This document shows, piece by piece, positions 38,618 through 47,755 of a stretch of 64,000 nucleotides of DNA. The DNA comes from Winslowiella toletana (GTDB taxonomy: Bacteria; Pseudomonadota; Gammaproteobacteria; Enterobacterales; Enterobacteriaceae), in contig NZ_CP134152.1 of the NCBI RefSeq assembly GCF_032164335.1, positions 1,426,001 to 1,490,000 on the forward strand, given 5' to 3'. Position numbers and translations under genes: made by a program. Each line of letters opens with the position of its first letter. Within the stretch, counting starts at the first letter, position 1. The notes beneath the pieces were generated by a model, which did not search any database, was not told the origin of the DNA, and saw only the letters and a program-made list of their open reading frames with translations.

Positions 38618-39672
38618 TTCTGCTCCTGGGCAGCTTGTGCGGCAAGGGCTTCGCGTTTACGCTCTTCGGCCTGTGCATCGCGGCGTTTCTGATCTGCTGC
38701 TTCCCATGCCTCATAGGCGACCACGATACGGGCAACCACCGGGTGGCGCACCACGTCTTCGCTGTGGAAGAAGTTAAAGCTGATCTCTTCTACATCAGAT
38801 AATACTTCAATCGCATGGCGCAGGCCTGATTTCAGGTTGCGCGGCAGATCGATTTGCGTCACGTCGCCGGTGATCACTGCTTTCGAGTTGAAGCCGATAC
38901 GCGTCAGAAACATTTTCATCTGCTCGATGGTGGTGTTCTGACTTTCATCAAGAATGATAAACGCATCGTTAAGGGTGCGGCCGCGCATATAAGCCAGCGG
39001 CGCAACTTCAATCACGTTGCGCTCCATTAGCTTCTCTACGCGTTCAAAGCCCAGCATCTCGAACAGGGCGTCATACAGCGGACGCAGATAAGGGTCGACT
39101 TTCTGGCTGAGATCGCCCGGCAGGAAGCCAAGTTTTTCACCGGCTTCGACCGCCGGACGCGTCAGCAGAATACGACGGATCTCCTGGCGCTCCAGTGCAT
39201 CTACCGCAGCGGCAACCGCCAGATAGGTTTTACCGGTACCAGCCGGGCCAACGCCGAAGGTGATGTCGTTATCAAGAATATTGGCGATGTACTGCGCCTG
39301 GTTTGGCGTACGTGGTTTAATCACGCCACGCTTGGTCTTGATATTCACGGCTTTGCCAAATTCAGGCACGCTGTCGGCGGTCTGTTCCAGCACCCGGCTC
39401 TCTTTGATTGCCAGATGAATCTGCTCGGGATCAATATCGGCACTGTTGCCGCGTACCGGCGCGGTATCGACGTACAAATCACGTAGGATGTCGGCAGCAG
39501 CATTAACCGAGAGCGCGCGGCCAACCAGTTTAAAGGCATTGTCGCGGCGGTTGATCTCAATGCCCAACCGACGTTCCAGTTGCTTGATGTTATCGTCAAA
39601 CGGACCGCACAGGCTGAGTAACCGGCGATTGTCGGCGGGTTCTAACACTATTTCGCGAGTTTCGATATTCAA
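38614..39672 (-). CDS. ybeZ: PhoH-like ATPase YbeZ
   Basis: A PhoH-family ATPase of 352 residues that partners with YbeY in rRNA processing. Walker A is [12 protein letters not shown] (about residues 140-150), and the Walker B region [12 protein letters not shown] follows. An N-terminal KH-like region and a charged Ala/Lys/Glu-rich tail ([12 protein letters not shown]) are present. It lies between miaB and ybeY. Confidence 0.94.
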   Translation of the reverse strand: MNIETREIVLEPADNRRLLSLCGPFDDNIKQLERRLGIEINRRDNAFKLVGRALSVNAAADILRDLYVDTAPVRGNSADIDPEQIHLAIKESRVLEQTADSVPEFGKAVNIKTKRGVIKPRTPNQAQYIANILDNDITFGVGPAGTGKTYLAVAAAVDALERQEIRRILLTRPAVEAGEKLGFLPGDLSQKVDPYLRPLYDALFEMLGFERVEKLMERNVIEVAPLAYMRGRTLNDAFIILDESQNTTIEQMKMFLTRIGFNSKAVITGDVTQIDLPRNLKSGLRHAIEVLSDVEEISFNFFHSEDVVRHPVVARIVVAYEAWEAADQKRRDAQAEERKREALAAQAAQEQK

Positions 39673-39906
39673 ACTAATCCTTTGGGTCGCTCAGGGCCAG
39701 TTACAGGGATTGAGGTACAATAGCTTGCTGACCGGCAATGCCGGATAACTGACCGATCGGGTCAGCGCCATTACATGAATTATTTATGCCCGTGCAAAAT
39801 GTCGCAAGCGAGAGAGCAGATATTTGGGCGCTGCTTTCAGAAAGCAAGAGCAACGGGGTGAAATTGCGCGGCGAGCCGGAACGCTCGCCGCAGTATCGTC
39901 GGGGAA

Positions 39907-41337
39907 TCAAGGCTGGAAGGTGCCTACGCCCAGCTCGTTTTCTTTACGCGTACGCGCAATCACCGAAGCCGGACTTTCAACTACACGCAGTCCCAGCTGA
40001 TCTTCGGTGCGCACGACTTTGCCGCGTAGCGAGTTGGTATAGACATCAACGATTTCGACATCAACAAATTTACCGATCATCTCCGGGGTGCCCTCAAAGT
40101 TCACCACGCGGTTGTTCTCGGTGCGGCCTGACAGCTCCATCACGTTTTTACGTGAGGTGCCTTCCACCAGAATACGCTGTACGGTACCCAGCATACGACG
40201 GCTCCACGCCATGGCCTGCTGGTTAATGCGATCCTGCAAAATGTACAGGCGCTGCTTTTTCTCTTCGTCTGGCACATCGTCCGGCAGATCAGCGGCTGGC
40301 GTTCCCGGACGGGCAGAGTAGATAAAGCTGTAGCTGACATCAAAGTTGACATCGGCAATCAGCTTCATCGTCTGTTCAAAATCGGCCTGAGTTTCGCCCG
40401 GGAAGCCGATAATAAAGTCAGAGCTGATCTGGATATTAGGGCGTGCCGCAACCACTTTGCGAATGATCGCTTTATATTCCAGTGCGGTGTGTGCGCGTTT
40501 CATCAGCGTCAGAATGCGGTCGGCACCGCTCTGTACCGGCAAGTGCAGGAAGCTGACCAGCTCCGGCGTATCACGATAAACTTCAATTATGTCATCGGTG
40601 AACTCGATCGGGTGGCTGGTGGTAAAGCGGATGCGGTCAATACCATCAATCGCCGCAACCAGACGCAGCAGATCGGCGAAGGTGCAGATTTCATTGTCGA
40701 ACGTCATACCGCGATAGGCATTGACGTTCTGACCCAGCAGATTCACTTCGCGCACACCCTGCGCGGCCAACTGGGCGATTTCAAACAGAATATCGTCGCA
40801 TGGACGGCTGACTTCTTCACCACGGGTGTAGGGCACCACGCAGAATGTACAGTATTTATTGCAGCCTTCCATGATCGACACGAATGCGCTGGGGCCATCT
40901 GCTTTCGGCTCCGGCAGGCGATCGAATTTCTCAATCTCCGGGAAGCTGATGTCCACTACCGGGCTTTTTGAACCGCGCACGGTGTTAATCATTTCCGGCA
41001 GACGATGCAGCGTTTGCGGGCCGAAAACGATATCGACGTAGTGCGCGCGCTGACGAATATGGTCCCCTTCCTGCGATGCCACGCAGCCACCGACGCCAAT
41101 AATCAGCTCGGGATTGCTCTCTTTCAACGTTTTCCAGCGGCCCAACTGATGAAAGACTTTCTCCTGCGCTTTTTCGCGGATCGAGCAGGTATTCAACAGC
41201 AGAATATCGGCCTCTTCAGCCACCTCAGTGAGGGTGTAGCCGTGAGTCGTTTCCAGCAGGTCAGCCATCTTCGATGAATCGTACTCGTTCATCTGACAGC
41301 CCCAGGTTTTAATATGCAGTTTTTTTGTCATCGACAT
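39907..41337 (-). CDS. miaB: tRNA-2-methylthio-N6-isopentenyladenosine synthase MiaB
   Basis: Radical-SAM methylthiotransferase of 476 residues that adds a methylthio group to i6A37 in tRNAs reading UNN codons. It has the N-terminal cluster domain ([37 protein letters not shown]), the radical-SAM motif [18 protein letters not shown] and a C-terminal TRAM domain. Two starts are possible, 41337 (MSMTKK) and 41331 (MTKK, the E. coli form); neither has a strong ribosome site. It is alone, with 222 bp to ubiF on the other strand. Confidence 0.94.
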   Translation of the reverse strand: MSMTKKLHIKTWGCQMNEYDSSKMADLLETTHGYTLTEVAEEADILLLNTCSIREKAQEKVFHQLGRWKTLKESNPELIIGVGGCVASQEGDHIRQRAHYVDIVFGPQTLHRLPEMINTVRGSKSPVVDISFPEIEKFDRLPEPKADGPSAFVSIMEGCNKYCTFCVVPYTRGEEVSRPCDDILFEIAQLAAQGVREVNLLGQNVNAYRGMTFDNEICTFADLLRLVAAIDGIDRIRFTTSHPIEFTDDIIEVYRDTPELVSFLHLPVQSGADRILTLMKRAHTALEYKAIIRKVVAARPNIQISSDFIIGFPGETQADFEQTMKLIADVNFDVSYSFIYSARPGTPAADLPDDVPDEEKKQRLYILQDRINQQAMAWSRRMLGTVQRILVEGTSRKNVMELSGRTENNRVVNFEGTPEMIGKFVDVEIVDVYTNSLRGKVVRTEDQLGLRVVESPASVIARTRKENELGVGTFQP

Positions 41338-41559
41338 GCCATTACTCAATGCGGAAGGGAGTGCAGGGCACGTATTGTAATGCTTTGATGCTGTTGTGAC
41401 CAGCATACCCTTTCAAACTGATGGGGGATGCTGGCCACTGGGCGAATTATGGTCGTGGTGAAGGGCGATTCTGTTTGTCGCCGCAAAATCCGGTACACTT
41501 TAGCGAAAGCGCTTTCTGACTTAACGGCCAGCATTCCCGGCCGCATTAAGGATAATAAT

Positions 41560-42732
41560 ATGCAAGATACACATTTTGATGTCGTGGTGGTTGGTGGCGG
41601 CATGGTGGGCGCAGCGCTGGCCAGCGGTCTGGCGCAGCAAGGATTTTCCATTGCGGTGCTGGAGCAGGAACAGCCGGCGGAATTTGATGCGCAAAGTGAC
41701 CCTGATGTGAGAATTTCTGCGATTGGCAGTGCGTCAGTGGATTTGTTGAAACAGCTTGAGGCATGGCCTGCTGTTGAACAGATGCGTTCCGCTGCCTACC
41801 GTCAGCTGGAAACCTGGGAGTGGCAAACCGCCAGTGTGACTTTTGATGCCGCTTCGCTGGGGTTACCCGAGCTGGGCTTTATGGTGGAAAACCGGGTGTT
41901 ACAGCGCGCATTATGGCAGCGCCTGCAGCAGCAGGATGTGACTTTACTCTGTCCGGCCAGCCTGAAAAGTATCGAGCAACGCAACGGTGGCTGGACGGTA
42001 ACGCTGGATAACCAGCAGCAGCTTTCCGCACGGCTGGTGGTGGGTGCTGATGGCGCAAATTCGCGGGTGCGTCAGCTGGCGGGTATTGGCATTCACGGCT
42101 GGAACTACAGTCAGTCCTGTATGTTAATCAGTATTCGTTGCGAACATCCGGCCGGGGATACCACCTGGCAGCAGTTTACTCCTCAGGGCCCGCGTGCCTT
42201 TTTGCCGCTGTTTGATAACTGGGCGTCGCTGGTGTGGTATGACGCACCGGCGCGTATCCGGCAGTTACAGGCGATGCCGATGGCACAGCTGCAAAAAGAG
42301 ATTCAGGCCAACTTCCCGGCGCGCTTAGGACGCTTTAGCGCAGTGGCCGCCGGTTCCTTCCCGCTGGTGCGCCGTCACGCCACCCACTACGTGATTGACG
42401 GTTTAGCACTGGTGGGCGATGCGGCACACACCATTAATCCGCTGGCGGGGCAGGGCGTGAATCTTGGCTATCGCGATGTTGATGCCTTGATTGACGTGCT
42501 GACCGAGGCGCGCAATCAGGCGGAAAACTGGAGTTCGCGCCATGTGTTGCAGCGCTATCAGCGTAAACGCCAGAAAGATAATTTATTGATGCAGAGCGGC
42601 ATGGATCTGTTTTACTTCACTTTCAGCAATCAGCTTGGTCCACTGAAGGTGATTCGCAATCTGGGGTTGATTGCCGCCCAGCATTCCGGCGTGTTAAAAC
42701 GGCAGGCATTGCGTTACGCATTGGGATTATAG
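41560..42732 (+). CDS. ubiF: 2-octaprenyl-3-methyl-6-methoxy-1,4-benzoquinol hydroxylase UbiF
   Basis: FAD monooxygenase of 390 residues that adds a hydroxyl group in ubiquinone synthesis (the last ring hydroxylation). The FAD motif is VVVVGGGMVGAALA, the second is LVGDAAHTINPLAGQGVNLGYRD. The ATG at 41560 has AAGGA nine bases upstream; longer frames begin within the promoter region. E. coli UbiF is 391 residues. It is convergent with the tRNA operon; a repeat and a terminator follow. Confidence 0.94.
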   Translation: MQDTHFDVVVVGGGMVGAALASGLAQQGFSIAVLEQEQPAEFDAQSDPDVRISAIGSASVDLLKQLEAWPAVEQMRSAAYRQLETWEWQTASVTFDAASLGLPELGFMVENRVLQRALWQRLQQQDVTLLCPASLKSIEQRNGGWTVTLDNQQQLSARLVVGADGANSRVRQLAGIGIHGWNYSQSCMLISIRCEHPAGDTTWQQFTPQGPRAFLPLFDNWASLVWYDAPARIRQLQAMPMAQLQKEIQANFPARLGRFSAVAAGSFPLVRRHATHYVIDGLALVGDAAHTINPLAGQGVNLGYRDVDALIDVLTEARNQAENWSSRHVLQRYQRKRQKDNLLMQSGMDLFYFTFSNQLGPLKVIRNLGLIAAQHSGVLKRQALRYALGL

Positions 42733-42744
42733 ATCTGAGCATGC

Positions 42745-42788
42745 AGGGGAGCCGTTTTTGGCTCCCGTCCTGACGATATGCAGGGTGC
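42745..42788. repeat. dispersed intergenic palindromic repeat, copy 2
   Basis: A stem GGGGAGCC/GGCTCCC around 42747-42767 is followed by CCTGA, a CGATAT core and AGGGTGC. It closely matches the repeat at 2331-2375. It lies downstream of ubiF, 30 bp before the terminator. Confidence 0.5.
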
Positions 42789-42821
42789 CAGACATTGATA
42801 CGGAAGGCGAACGACAGACGC

Positions 42822-42849
42822 AAAAAAGCCCGCAGAAGCGGGCTTTTTT
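42822..42849. terminator. bidirectional terminator between ubiF and the tRNA operon
   Basis: AAAAAAGCCCGC (42822-42833) pairs with GCGGGCTTTTTT (42838-42849). The A- and T-runs allow termination of both the ubiF and the tRNA transcripts. Confidence 0.9.
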
Positions 42850-42856
42850 ACTTGCT

Positions 42857-42931
42857 TGGCTGGGGTGCAGGGATTCGAACCCCGGAATGCTGGTATCAGA
42901 AACCAGTGCCTTACCGCTTGGCGACACCCCA
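42857..42931 (-). tRNA. glnX: tRNA-Gln (CTG anticodon), distal copy
   Basis: 75 nt including an encoded CCA. Seven-base acceptor stem TGGGGTG/CACCCCA, anticodon loop TTCTGAT giving CTG, T-arm GTTCGAAT. It is the last gene of the operon, in the place of E. coli glnX. Base 26 is A. Confidence 0.95.
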
Positions 42932-42972
42932 AAAGCTTGGGTGCGATCTGTAAAACAAATCGTCTTAAAATT

Positions 42973-43047
42973 TGGCTGGGGTGCAGGGATTCGAACCCCG
43001 GAATGCTGGTATCAGAAACCAGAGCCTTACCGCTTGGCGACACCCCA
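42973..43047 (-). tRNA. glnV: tRNA-Gln (CTG anticodon), proximal copy
   Basis: 75 nt with encoded CCA and the same anticodon as the last copy. It differs by one base, T instead of A at canonical position 26, between D stem and anticodon stem. In E. coli position this is glnV. Confidence 0.95.
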
Positions 43048-43060
43048 AATTTTTAGAAAA

Positions 43061-43137
43061 TGGTGGCTACTACGGGAATCGAACCTGTGACCCCAGCATT
43101 ATGAGTGCTGTGCTCTAACCAGCTGAGCTAAGTAGCC
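43061..43137 (-). tRNA. metU: tRNA-Met (CAT anticodon, elongator), copy 2
   Basis: 77 nt with encoded CCA; acceptor GGCTACT/AGTAGCC, anticodon loop CTCATAA. It is identical to the copy at 43492-43568. Elongator rather than initiator because the acceptor's first pair is G-C and the anticodon stem lacks three G-C pairs. Confidence 0.95.
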
Positions 43138-43186
43138 TTTCTGTTGCAATTACATTTTCTCACTACACTTTACTACCAAACTGATT

Positions 43187-43261
43187 TGGCTGGGATACCT
43201 GGATTCGAACCAGGGAATGCCGGTATCAAAAACCGGTGCCTTACCGCTTGGCGATATCCCA
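43187..43261 (-). tRNA. glnW: tRNA-Gln (TTG anticodon), copy 2
   Basis: 75 nt with encoded CCA and anticodon loop TTTTGAT. The acceptor stem has a compensated change (GGGATA against TATCCC) relative to the neighbouring TTG copy (GGGGTA/TACCCC), so folding is kept. Confidence 0.95.
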
Positions 43262-43296
43262 ATATCCGTACCACGAGTCCGTGATAAATCAGTTTG

Positions 43297-43371
43297 TGGC
43301 TGGGGTACCTGGATTCGAACCAGGGAATGCCGGTATCAAAAACCGGTGCCTTACCGCTTGGCGATACCCCA
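43297..43371 (-). tRNA. glnU: tRNA-Gln (TTG anticodon), copy 1
   Basis: 75 nt with encoded CCA, acceptor TGGGGTA/TACCCCA, anticodon loop TTTTGAT. It lies after tRNA-Leu as in E. coli glnU. Confidence 0.95.
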
Positions 43372-43395
43372 TCCGTACAACGTCGCTGATGGAAA

Positions 43396-43480
43396 TGGTG
43401 CGGGAGGCGAGACTTGAACTCGCACACCTTGCGGCGCCAGAACCTAAATCTGGTGCGTCTACCAATTTCGCCACTCCCGC
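43396..43480 (-). tRNA. leuW: tRNA-Leu (TAG anticodon)
   Basis: 85 nt with a long variable arm and encoded CCA. Acceptor GCGGGAG/CTCCCGC, anticodon loop ATTTAGG giving TAG. Second gene of the operon, corresponding to E. coli leuW. Confidence 0.95.
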
Positions 43481-43491
43481 TAAAAAAAAGA

Positions 43492-43568
43492 TGGTGGCTA
43501 CTACGGGAATCGAACCTGTGACCCCAGCATTATGAGTGCTGTGCTCTAACCAGCTGAGCTAAGTAGCC
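43492..43568 (-). tRNA. metT: tRNA-Met (CAT anticodon, elongator), copy 1
   Basis: 77 nt with encoded CCA, identical to the second Met gene. It is the first gene of the seven-tRNA operon, in the order Met-Leu-Gln-Gln-Met-Gln-Gln known from E. coli. Confidence 0.95.
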
Positions 43569-43608
43569 ATCTTTTTTTCGCGTTACCTTCATCGGCGTTG
43601 CGGGGCGC

Positions 43609-43637
43609 ATTATGCGTAAGTGGCCCGAAAGCGTCAA
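43609..43637 (-). promoter_or_regulatory. promoter of the tRNA operon
   Basis: On the minus strand TTGACG (43637-43632) and CATAAT (43614-43609) are 17 bases apart. The bases after the -10 box are GCGCCCCGC, a GC-rich discriminator typical of stringently controlled stable-RNA promoters. Confidence 0.8.
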
Positions 43638-43741
43638 CATCTTTTTTGACGTTTTTCACCTGAAACGCTTCGTTTGTCTGGGTTGTAACCAGTTTGATGA
43701 TAAAGGCAGCGTTTTTAGGTTGACAGATGCTGGTAGCGAAT

Positions 43742-43769
43742 AAAAACGGGCCGCAGACGGCCCGTTTTT
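43742..43769. terminator. terminator after asnB
   Basis: AAAAACGGGCC (43742-43752) pairs with GGCCCGTTTTT (43759-43769). On the minus strand the T-run follows the stem, 19 bp after the asnB stop. Confidence 0.88.
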
Positions 43770-43787
43770 AATCATGTAAACAATTGC

Positions 43788-45455
43788 TTATTTGTACGCG
43801 GAAGCGTGCACACCGACAGCACGTCCTGACGGATCATTCATGTTTTTGAATGACTCATCCCACTCAATCGCTTTAGCGGATGAGCAAGCGACAGAAGGGC
43901 CACCTGGTACGCATTCAGCGGCGCTTGGCAGCGGGAACAGCTCTTCAAAGATTTCACGGTACAGGTAGCCTTCTTTCGACGATGGCGTGTTGTACGGGAA
44001 GCGGAAGTGCGCCGTCTGCAGCTGTTGGTCGGTGACCTGCTGCGCAGCCACTTCTTTCAGCGTATCAATCCAGCTGTAACCTACGCCATCAGAGAACTGC
44101 TCTTTCTGACGCCATGCCACACTCTCAGGCAGGTAAGATGAGAAACATTCACGCAGAATATGTTTTTCCATTTTACCGTTTGGACCACACATTTTATCCT
44201 GCGGGTTGATGCGCATCGCCACGTCGAGGAATTTCTTATCGAGGAATGGCACGCGAGCTTCAACACCCCATGCGGACATCGCTTTGTTAGCACGCGCACA
44301 GTCGAACATATGCAGTGCCAGCAGCTTACGCACGTTTTCTTCGTGGAACTCTTTGGCATTCGGCGCTTTATGGAAATAGAGATAACCGCCAAACACTTCG
44401 TCTGCACCTTCGCCTGACAGCACCATTTTGATGCCCATCGCTTTAATCTTACGTGACATAAGATACATCGGCGTAGAAGCGCGGATGGTGGTGACGTCGT
44501 AAGTTTCAATGTGATAAATCACATCACGGATGGCATCGAGGCCTTCCTGCACGGTGAAATGAATTTCATGGTGCACGGTGCCGAGATGGTCAGCGACGGA
44601 TTTAGCCGCTTTGAGATCCGGCGAGCCTTCCAGACCAACAGCAAATGAGTGCAGCTGCGGCCACCAGGCTTCGCTTTTATCCTGATCTTCAACGCGTTTC
44701 GCGGCATAACGCTTGGTCACTGCCGAGATAATCGATGAGTCCAGGCCGCCTGAAAGCAGTACGCCATAAGGCACATCAGACATCAGATGGCTTTTCACTG
44801 ACTCTTCCAGCGCGTTTTTCAGCGCGGTAGCATCGGTGGTGTTGTGCTCCACTGCTTCATAATCGAACCAGTCACGCTGCCAGTAACGACGGATCTCGCC
44901 ATCTTCGCTCGACAGGTAGCTTCCCGGTGGGAATTCTTTGATGCTGCGGCACACCGGCACCAGCGCTTTCATTTCAGAAGCAACAAACAGGTTACCGTGC
45001 TCATCGTTACCCATATACAGAGGGATGATGCCGATATGGTCGCGGCCAATCAGGTAAGTGTTTTTCACACTGTCATACAGGATAAAGGCAAACATACCTT
45101 GCAGATCGTCGAGGAAATCGATGCCTTTTTCCTGATACAGCGCCAGAATCACTTCACAGTCAGAATCGGTCTGAAACTCGTAGCGATCGCTCAGTTCGGC
45201 ACGCAGCGCCTGATGGTTGTAGATTTCGCCGTTAACTGCCAGTACGTGGGTGTGAGCGGCGTTATACAGCGGCTGTGCGCCGTTGTTAACGTCAACAATT
45301 GAGAGACGCTCATGGGACAGAATGGCATTGTCATCGGCGTAAACGCCAGACCAGTCCGGACCGCGATGACGCATCAGACGCGAAAGCTCCAGTGCTTTCT
45401 TACGCAACTCAACAGGATCGGTTTTCAGATCCAGCACACCAAAAATAGAACACAT
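43788..45455 (-). CDS. asnB: asparagine synthetase B (glutamine-hydrolysing)
   Basis: Cytoplasmic enzyme of 555 residues that makes asparagine from aspartate, ATP and glutamine. The N-terminal glutaminase domain starts with the catalytic Cys2 (MCSIFGVLDL), and the synthetase domain has the ATP-pyrophosphatase loop LLSGGLDSSIISAV. E. coli AsnB is 554 residues. It lies between the tRNA operon and nagD as in E. coli, with its own promoter in a 240-bp gap and a terminator on each side. Confidence 0.96.
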   Translation of the reverse strand: MCSIFGVLDLKTDPVELRKKALELSRLMRHRGPDWSGVYADDNAILSHERLSIVDVNNGAQPLYNAAHTHVLAVNGEIYNHQALRAELSDRYEFQTDSDCEVILALYQEKGIDFLDDLQGMFAFILYDSVKNTYLIGRDHIGIIPLYMGNDEHGNLFVASEMKALVPVCRSIKEFPPGSYLSSEDGEIRRYWQRDWFDYEAVEHNTTDATALKNALEESVKSHLMSDVPYGVLLSGGLDSSIISAVTKRYAAKRVEDQDKSEAWWPQLHSFAVGLEGSPDLKAAKSVADHLGTVHHEIHFTVQEGLDAIRDVIYHIETYDVTTIRASTPMYLMSRKIKAMGIKMVLSGEGADEVFGGYLYFHKAPNAKEFHEENVRKLLALHMFDCARANKAMSAWGVEARVPFLDKKFLDVAMRINPQDKMCGPNGKMEKHILRECFSSYLPESVAWRQKEQFSDGVGYSWIDTLKEVAAQQVTDQQLQTAHFRFPYNTPSSKEGYLYREIFEELFPLPSAAECVPGGPSVACSSAKAIEWDESFKNMNDPSGRAVGVHASAYK

Positions 45456-45694
45456 AGTAACGCTCCCTAACGGCTAACCCTGGCAGTAATGATTTTATTT
45501 ATGCAGCACTTTTGCTGCCCGATGGATAAGAAAATGCGCTAAATCTGGACTTCAATCAAGCATTTTAGCGATTACTTGAGAAATTGTTTGCTTGCTTGCG
45601 AAGATCTTTGATGGATTATCAGTTTTAAGCGGTTTTTATTGTCGATTCGTCAATATGGCGATAAAAGTGCGTAAAAAACAGGCGGCGAATGGAC

Positions 45695-45721
45695 AATAAA
45701 AAGCCCGGCGCTGCCGGGCTT
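45695..45721 (-). terminator. terminator of the nagBACD operon
   Basis: On the minus strand AAGCCCGGC and GCCGGGCTT enclose a three-base loop, followed by TTTATT. It lies eight bases after the nagD stop. Confidence 0.88.
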
Positions 45722-45728
45722 ACTGAGT

Positions 45729-46481
45729 TCAGATAATATCGATATCCGCTACCGACGGATAAATCCACGTCGGACGGAAAGGCATCGCATCGATATCACT
45801 TAAGGTCGAGACGCCGGAGAGCACCAGGATGGTCTCCAGACCGGCCTGGAAGCCAGCCAGAATATCAGTGCGCAGGTTATCGCCGACAATCACGGTATCC
45901 TCAGAGTGCCCCTGCATCTTGTTCAGCGCCGCACGAATAATCCATGGGCTTGGCTTGCCAACATAGAACGGCTTACGGCCAGAGATTTTCTCTATACCGG
46001 CGCAGAGCGCACCACAGGCCGGATAGAAGCCGCGACCGTGAGTGTCAGGGTTAGTGGCAATAAAGCGTGCGCCGTTGGCCACAAAGAAAGCTGCTTTGTG
46101 CATCATCTCCCAGTTAAACGAGCGCGTCTCACCAACGATAACAAAGTCAGGATTAATATCCGTAATGGTGAAACCGGCTTTGTACAGCTCGTGGATCAGT
46201 GCGCCTTCGCCAACCACATAAGCTTTCTTGCCATCCTGACGCCGTAAAAAGTCCGCTGTCGCCATTGCCGAGGTGTAAAACACGCTGTCCGGCACATCAA
46301 TCCCGGCTGAGGCAAAGCGGTTGGCCAGATCCTGGGCGGTCTGGGAAGGGTAGTTAGTCAGTACCACCAACGGCATGCCGTTTTCCAGCACGCGATTGAG
46401 AAATTCATTGGCGCCAGGAACGGCGGTGTTGTCGTGCATCAGCACGCCATCAATATCACAAATCACATTTTTTAAGGTCAT
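45729..46481 (-). CDS. nagD: HAD-family ribonucleotide monophosphatase NagD
   Basis: Phosphatase of 250 residues from the haloacid dehalogenase superfamily, dephosphorylating UMP, GMP and other nucleotides. Motif I is CDIDGVLMHDN with the nucleophile Asp, motif II is VLTNYPSQT, and motif IV is VGDNLRTDILAG. The ATG at 46481 gives the E. coli length and the E. coli-like start MTLKNVICDIDG. It is the last gene of nagBACD. Its link to amino-sugar metabolism is still unclear. Confidence 0.95.
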   Translation of the reverse strand: MTLKNVICDIDGVLMHDNTAVPGANEFLNRVLENGMPLVVLTNYPSQTAQDLANRFASAGIDVPDSVFYTSAMATADFLRRQDGKKAYVVGEGALIHELYKAGFTITDINPDFVIVGETRSFNWEMMHKAAFFVANGARFIATNPDTHGRGFYPACGALCAGIEKISGRKPFYVGKPSPWIIRAALNKMQGHSEDTVIVGDNLRTDILAGFQAGLETILVLSGVSTLSDIDAMPFRPTWIYPSVADIDII

Positions 46482-46527
46482 TACGCTTATCCGTAGGGGG
46501 TAAGCCAGCACCAGGCTGGCTGAGGTA

Positions 46528-47748
46528 TTACACTTCCAGCAAACGTTGCAGCAGAATGCCGTTTAGCATTGCGCGTTTGGCCAGCGCAAAGGCGCCGATG
46601 GCAGAACTGTGGTCGATTTCCGAGCGCACTACCGGTAGATTTTTGCGGAAGGCTTTCAGTACCTGGGTATTGATGCAGGCTTCTATCGCCGGCAGCAGTA
46701 CTTTCCCGGCTTCGGTAATTTCACCGGCGATCACCACTTTTTGCGGATTAAACAGGTTAATGGCGATAGCAATCGCTTTACCTAAGTAGCGACCGACATG
46801 CTCAATCACCTCGCAGGCCAGCGCATCGCCGCGGTTAGCGGCTTTACAGATTTGCTGGATCTGGCAGTCGTTAAGCGTCAGGGAGCTTGGATAACCTTGC
46901 GTTAGCAGGTGGCGCACCCGATTTTCAATCGCGCCATTGGCGGCAATGGTTTCCAGGCAGCCAAAATTGCCGCAATGGCAGCGCTCACCCAACGGGTCGA
47001 CCTGAATATGGCCAATTTCGCCGACGTTACCATTGCTGCCGAGGAAAATTTGACCATTGGTGATAATACCGGCACCGGTACCGCGATGTAGGCGCACCAG
47101 AATAGAGTCGGCGCAGTCGCGCGATGCACCAAAGTAGTGCTCAGCCAGCGCCAGGCTGCGAATATCGTGGCCGACAAAACTGGTGACGTTGAAACGTTTT
47201 TCCAGTTGCACAACCAGCTGCCAGTTACAGACATTGATATGCGGCATATAGCGAATAACACCGTTATTCGGATCGACCAGCCCGGGCAAAATCACCGAAA
47301 TGGCAATCAGCTCGCGCAGTTTACGCTGATGCTGCTCACAGAAGTTTTCGATGGCGGTAAACAGCGCATTTTCCAGCGTTTCCTGGGTGCGTTCCGGTAA
47401 CGGATAGTGCTCTTCAGCAAGGGATTTGCCGCTTAAATCGTACAGCGTCAGGGTGGCATCATTGCGGCCAAGCCGCACGCCGATGGTATTAAAGCCCCGG
47501 GTTTCCGTGACAATGGAGATGGCGCGACGACCACCGGTAGAGGCCTGTTGGTCGACCTCTTTAATCAACCCGCGCTCAATAAGCTGGCGGGTAATTTTAG
47601 TGACGCTGGCGGGAGCAAGCTGGCTGAGTTCGGCGATCTTGATGCGCGAGATTGGACCCTGCTGGTCAATCAGCCGGTAGACGGCTGCGCTGTTCAGTTG
47701 CTTTACGAGATCGACATTTCCTATTTGTGCCTGGCCGCCAGTGGTCAT
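46528..47748 (-). CDS. nagC: N-acetylglucosamine repressor NagC
   Basis: ROK-family repressor of 406 residues, the same length as E. coli NagC. The helix-turn-helix (residues about 30-60, SRIKIAELSQLAPASVTKIT) binds operators between nagB and nagE, and GlcNAc-6-P releases it. The ROK zinc motif is GERCHCGNFGCLETIAA. It lies between nagA and nagD. It also controls chitobiose and glmUS genes elsewhere in enteric bacteria. Confidence 0.96.
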   Translation of the reverse strand: MTTGGQAQIGNVDLVKQLNSAAVYRLIDQQGPISRIKIAELSQLAPASVTKITRQLIERGLIKEVDQQASTGGRRAISIVTETRGFNTIGVRLGRNDATLTLYDLSGKSLAEEHYPLPERTQETLENALFTAIENFCEQHQRKLRELIAISVILPGLVDPNNGVIRYMPHINVCNWQLVVQLEKRFNVTSFVGHDIRSLALAEHYFGASRDCADSILVRLHRGTGAGIITNGQIFLGSNGNVGEIGHIQVDPLGERCHCGNFGCLETIAANGAIENRVRHLLTQGYPSSLTLNDCQIQQICKAANRGDALACEVIEHVGRYLGKAIAIAINLFNPQKVVIAGEITEAGKVLLPAIEACINTQVLKAFRKNLPVVRSEIDHSSAIGAFALAKRAMLNGILLQRLLEV

Positions 47749-47755
47749 TCAGTGA

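Noticed and set aside
42841-43568. CRISPR-like repeated units
   Set aside because: The repeated blocks are tRNA genes with proper cloverleafs, not direct repeats with spacers.
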